Translations under genes and position numbers: made by a program
The notes under the pieces: generated by a model
What the model saw: the letters and a program-made list of their open reading frames with translations, nothing else
Database searches by the model: none
What the model was told of the DNA's origin: nothing
Part shown: one piece after another, positions 46,961 through 47,139 of the stretch
Numbering within the stretch: position 1 is the first letter of the stretch
Layout of the letters: each line of letters starts with the position of its first letter
NCBI GenBank assembly: GCA_945828585.1
Contig: CALZRN010000003.1
Location: 1 to 47,139, forward strand
Reading direction: 5' to 3'
Length of the DNA: 47,139 nt
Origin: an uncultured Bacteroidales bacterium
Lineage (GTDB): Bacteria > Bacteroidota > Bacteroidia > Bacteroidales > Paludibacteraceae

Positions 46961-47036
46961 TTACTGACTTTTTTTGTGTGTGTAGAGCAAGACCCCAATA
47001 AGGGTTTAGTAAGACTTTTGTAAGGGTTTAGTAATT

Positions 47037-47060
47037 ATGTCGCTATGTCGCTATGTCGCT
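47037..47060. repeat. Octamer array, unit ATGTCGCT (3 copies)
   Basis: Three perfect 8-bp copies, preceded by two copies of AAGGGTTTAGTAA. Confidence 0.9.
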
Positions 47061-47083
47061 GTTGAAATGAAAAAAACAGATGG

Positions 47084-47107
47084 GACTTTGAAACTGTGAA
47101 ACTTTGA
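47084..47107. repeat. Octamer array, unit GACTTTGA (3 copies)
   Basis: GACTTTGA, AACTGTGA and AACTTTGA in 8-bp register near the window edge; similar GACTTTG text continues to the end. Confidence 0.75.
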
Positions 47108-47139
47108 TGAGACTTTGTAAGAGCTTGTAAATGAGAGAG

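Larger units (their letters stand above)
46568..47139. other. Non-coding right end of the window
   Basis: This ~570-bp stretch has no supportable gene. In order it holds an octamer array, a terminator, a C-rich 7/8-bp array, a hairpin (CTAACCC / GGGTTAG, 46726-46756), a promoter (46867-46897), a foldable leader (46898-46960), a T-run (46969-46975), two copies of AAGGGTTTAGTAA 22 bp apart (47000, 47022) and two more octamer arrays. The transcript presumably serves a gene beyond the edge or is a small RNA. Confidence 0.6.

Overview
The window looks like a chromosomal segment of a Bacteroidota member, most likely order Bacteroidales. The signs are GldJ-type lipoprotein, secreted proteins with type IX secretion (T9SS)-like C-terminal tails, almost no Shine-Dalgarno sequences, and promoters of the Bacteroides type (TTG, about 20 bp, TAnnTTTG). 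A genus cannot be assigned from the sequence alone.

Layout. Bases 1-2376 hold the 3' end of a large secreted protein with InlB-like repeats and a sorting tail, followed by a small signal-peptide/one-helix protein. Bases 2377-4512 are a decayed accessory patch: an AAA/STAND-type ATPase gene broken by one frameshift, a C-terminal scrap of what looks like a VapE/primase protein, and a non-coding stretch with paired octamer arrays and twin hairpins. Bases 4513-8740 are housekeeping: dtd, tdk, priA (apparently lacking the winged-helix domain), a uridine-kinase-like P-loop kinase, and a tRNA with anticodon CAU. Bases 8832-15826 carry metG, an outer-membrane barrel protein, cdaA and folP (operon on the minus strand), gldJ and gcvH. 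Bases 16037-36556 are two giant secreted modular proteins (3319 and 3421 aa) built from fibronectin-III and MAM/choice-of-anchor-J-like modules. Bases 36818-46567 look like one operon: a barrel protein, a barrel fused to a regulatory-like domain and an OmpA peptidoglycan-binding domain, and two ~1080-aa paralogous secreted proteins. The last ~570 bases are non-coding, with a terminator, octamer arrays, a promoter and a foldable leader for a gene beyond the edge.

How the genes may work together (inference). The giant and medium secreted proteins share one sandwich-like module and end in sorting-type tails. Three barrel proteins share the same family features, and one is tied to the cell wall by OmpA. 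GldJ is a T9SS/gliding-associated lipoprotein. Together this suggests a cell-surface adhesin or matrix system with its own barrel/OmpA partners, comparable in logic to SprB/SprF-type pairs but with a different barrel family.

The strongest unnamed signal is non-coding. Many gene ends carry a short degenerate tandem array, usually with an exact 8-bp period, whose unit differs from place to place. Twice the order is stop codon, octamer array, intrinsic terminator, C-rich octamer array. A second genome-style signal is a promoter with an extended -33 element (TTGYRTATRTC) and a rigid 20-bp spacer, seen at ten places.
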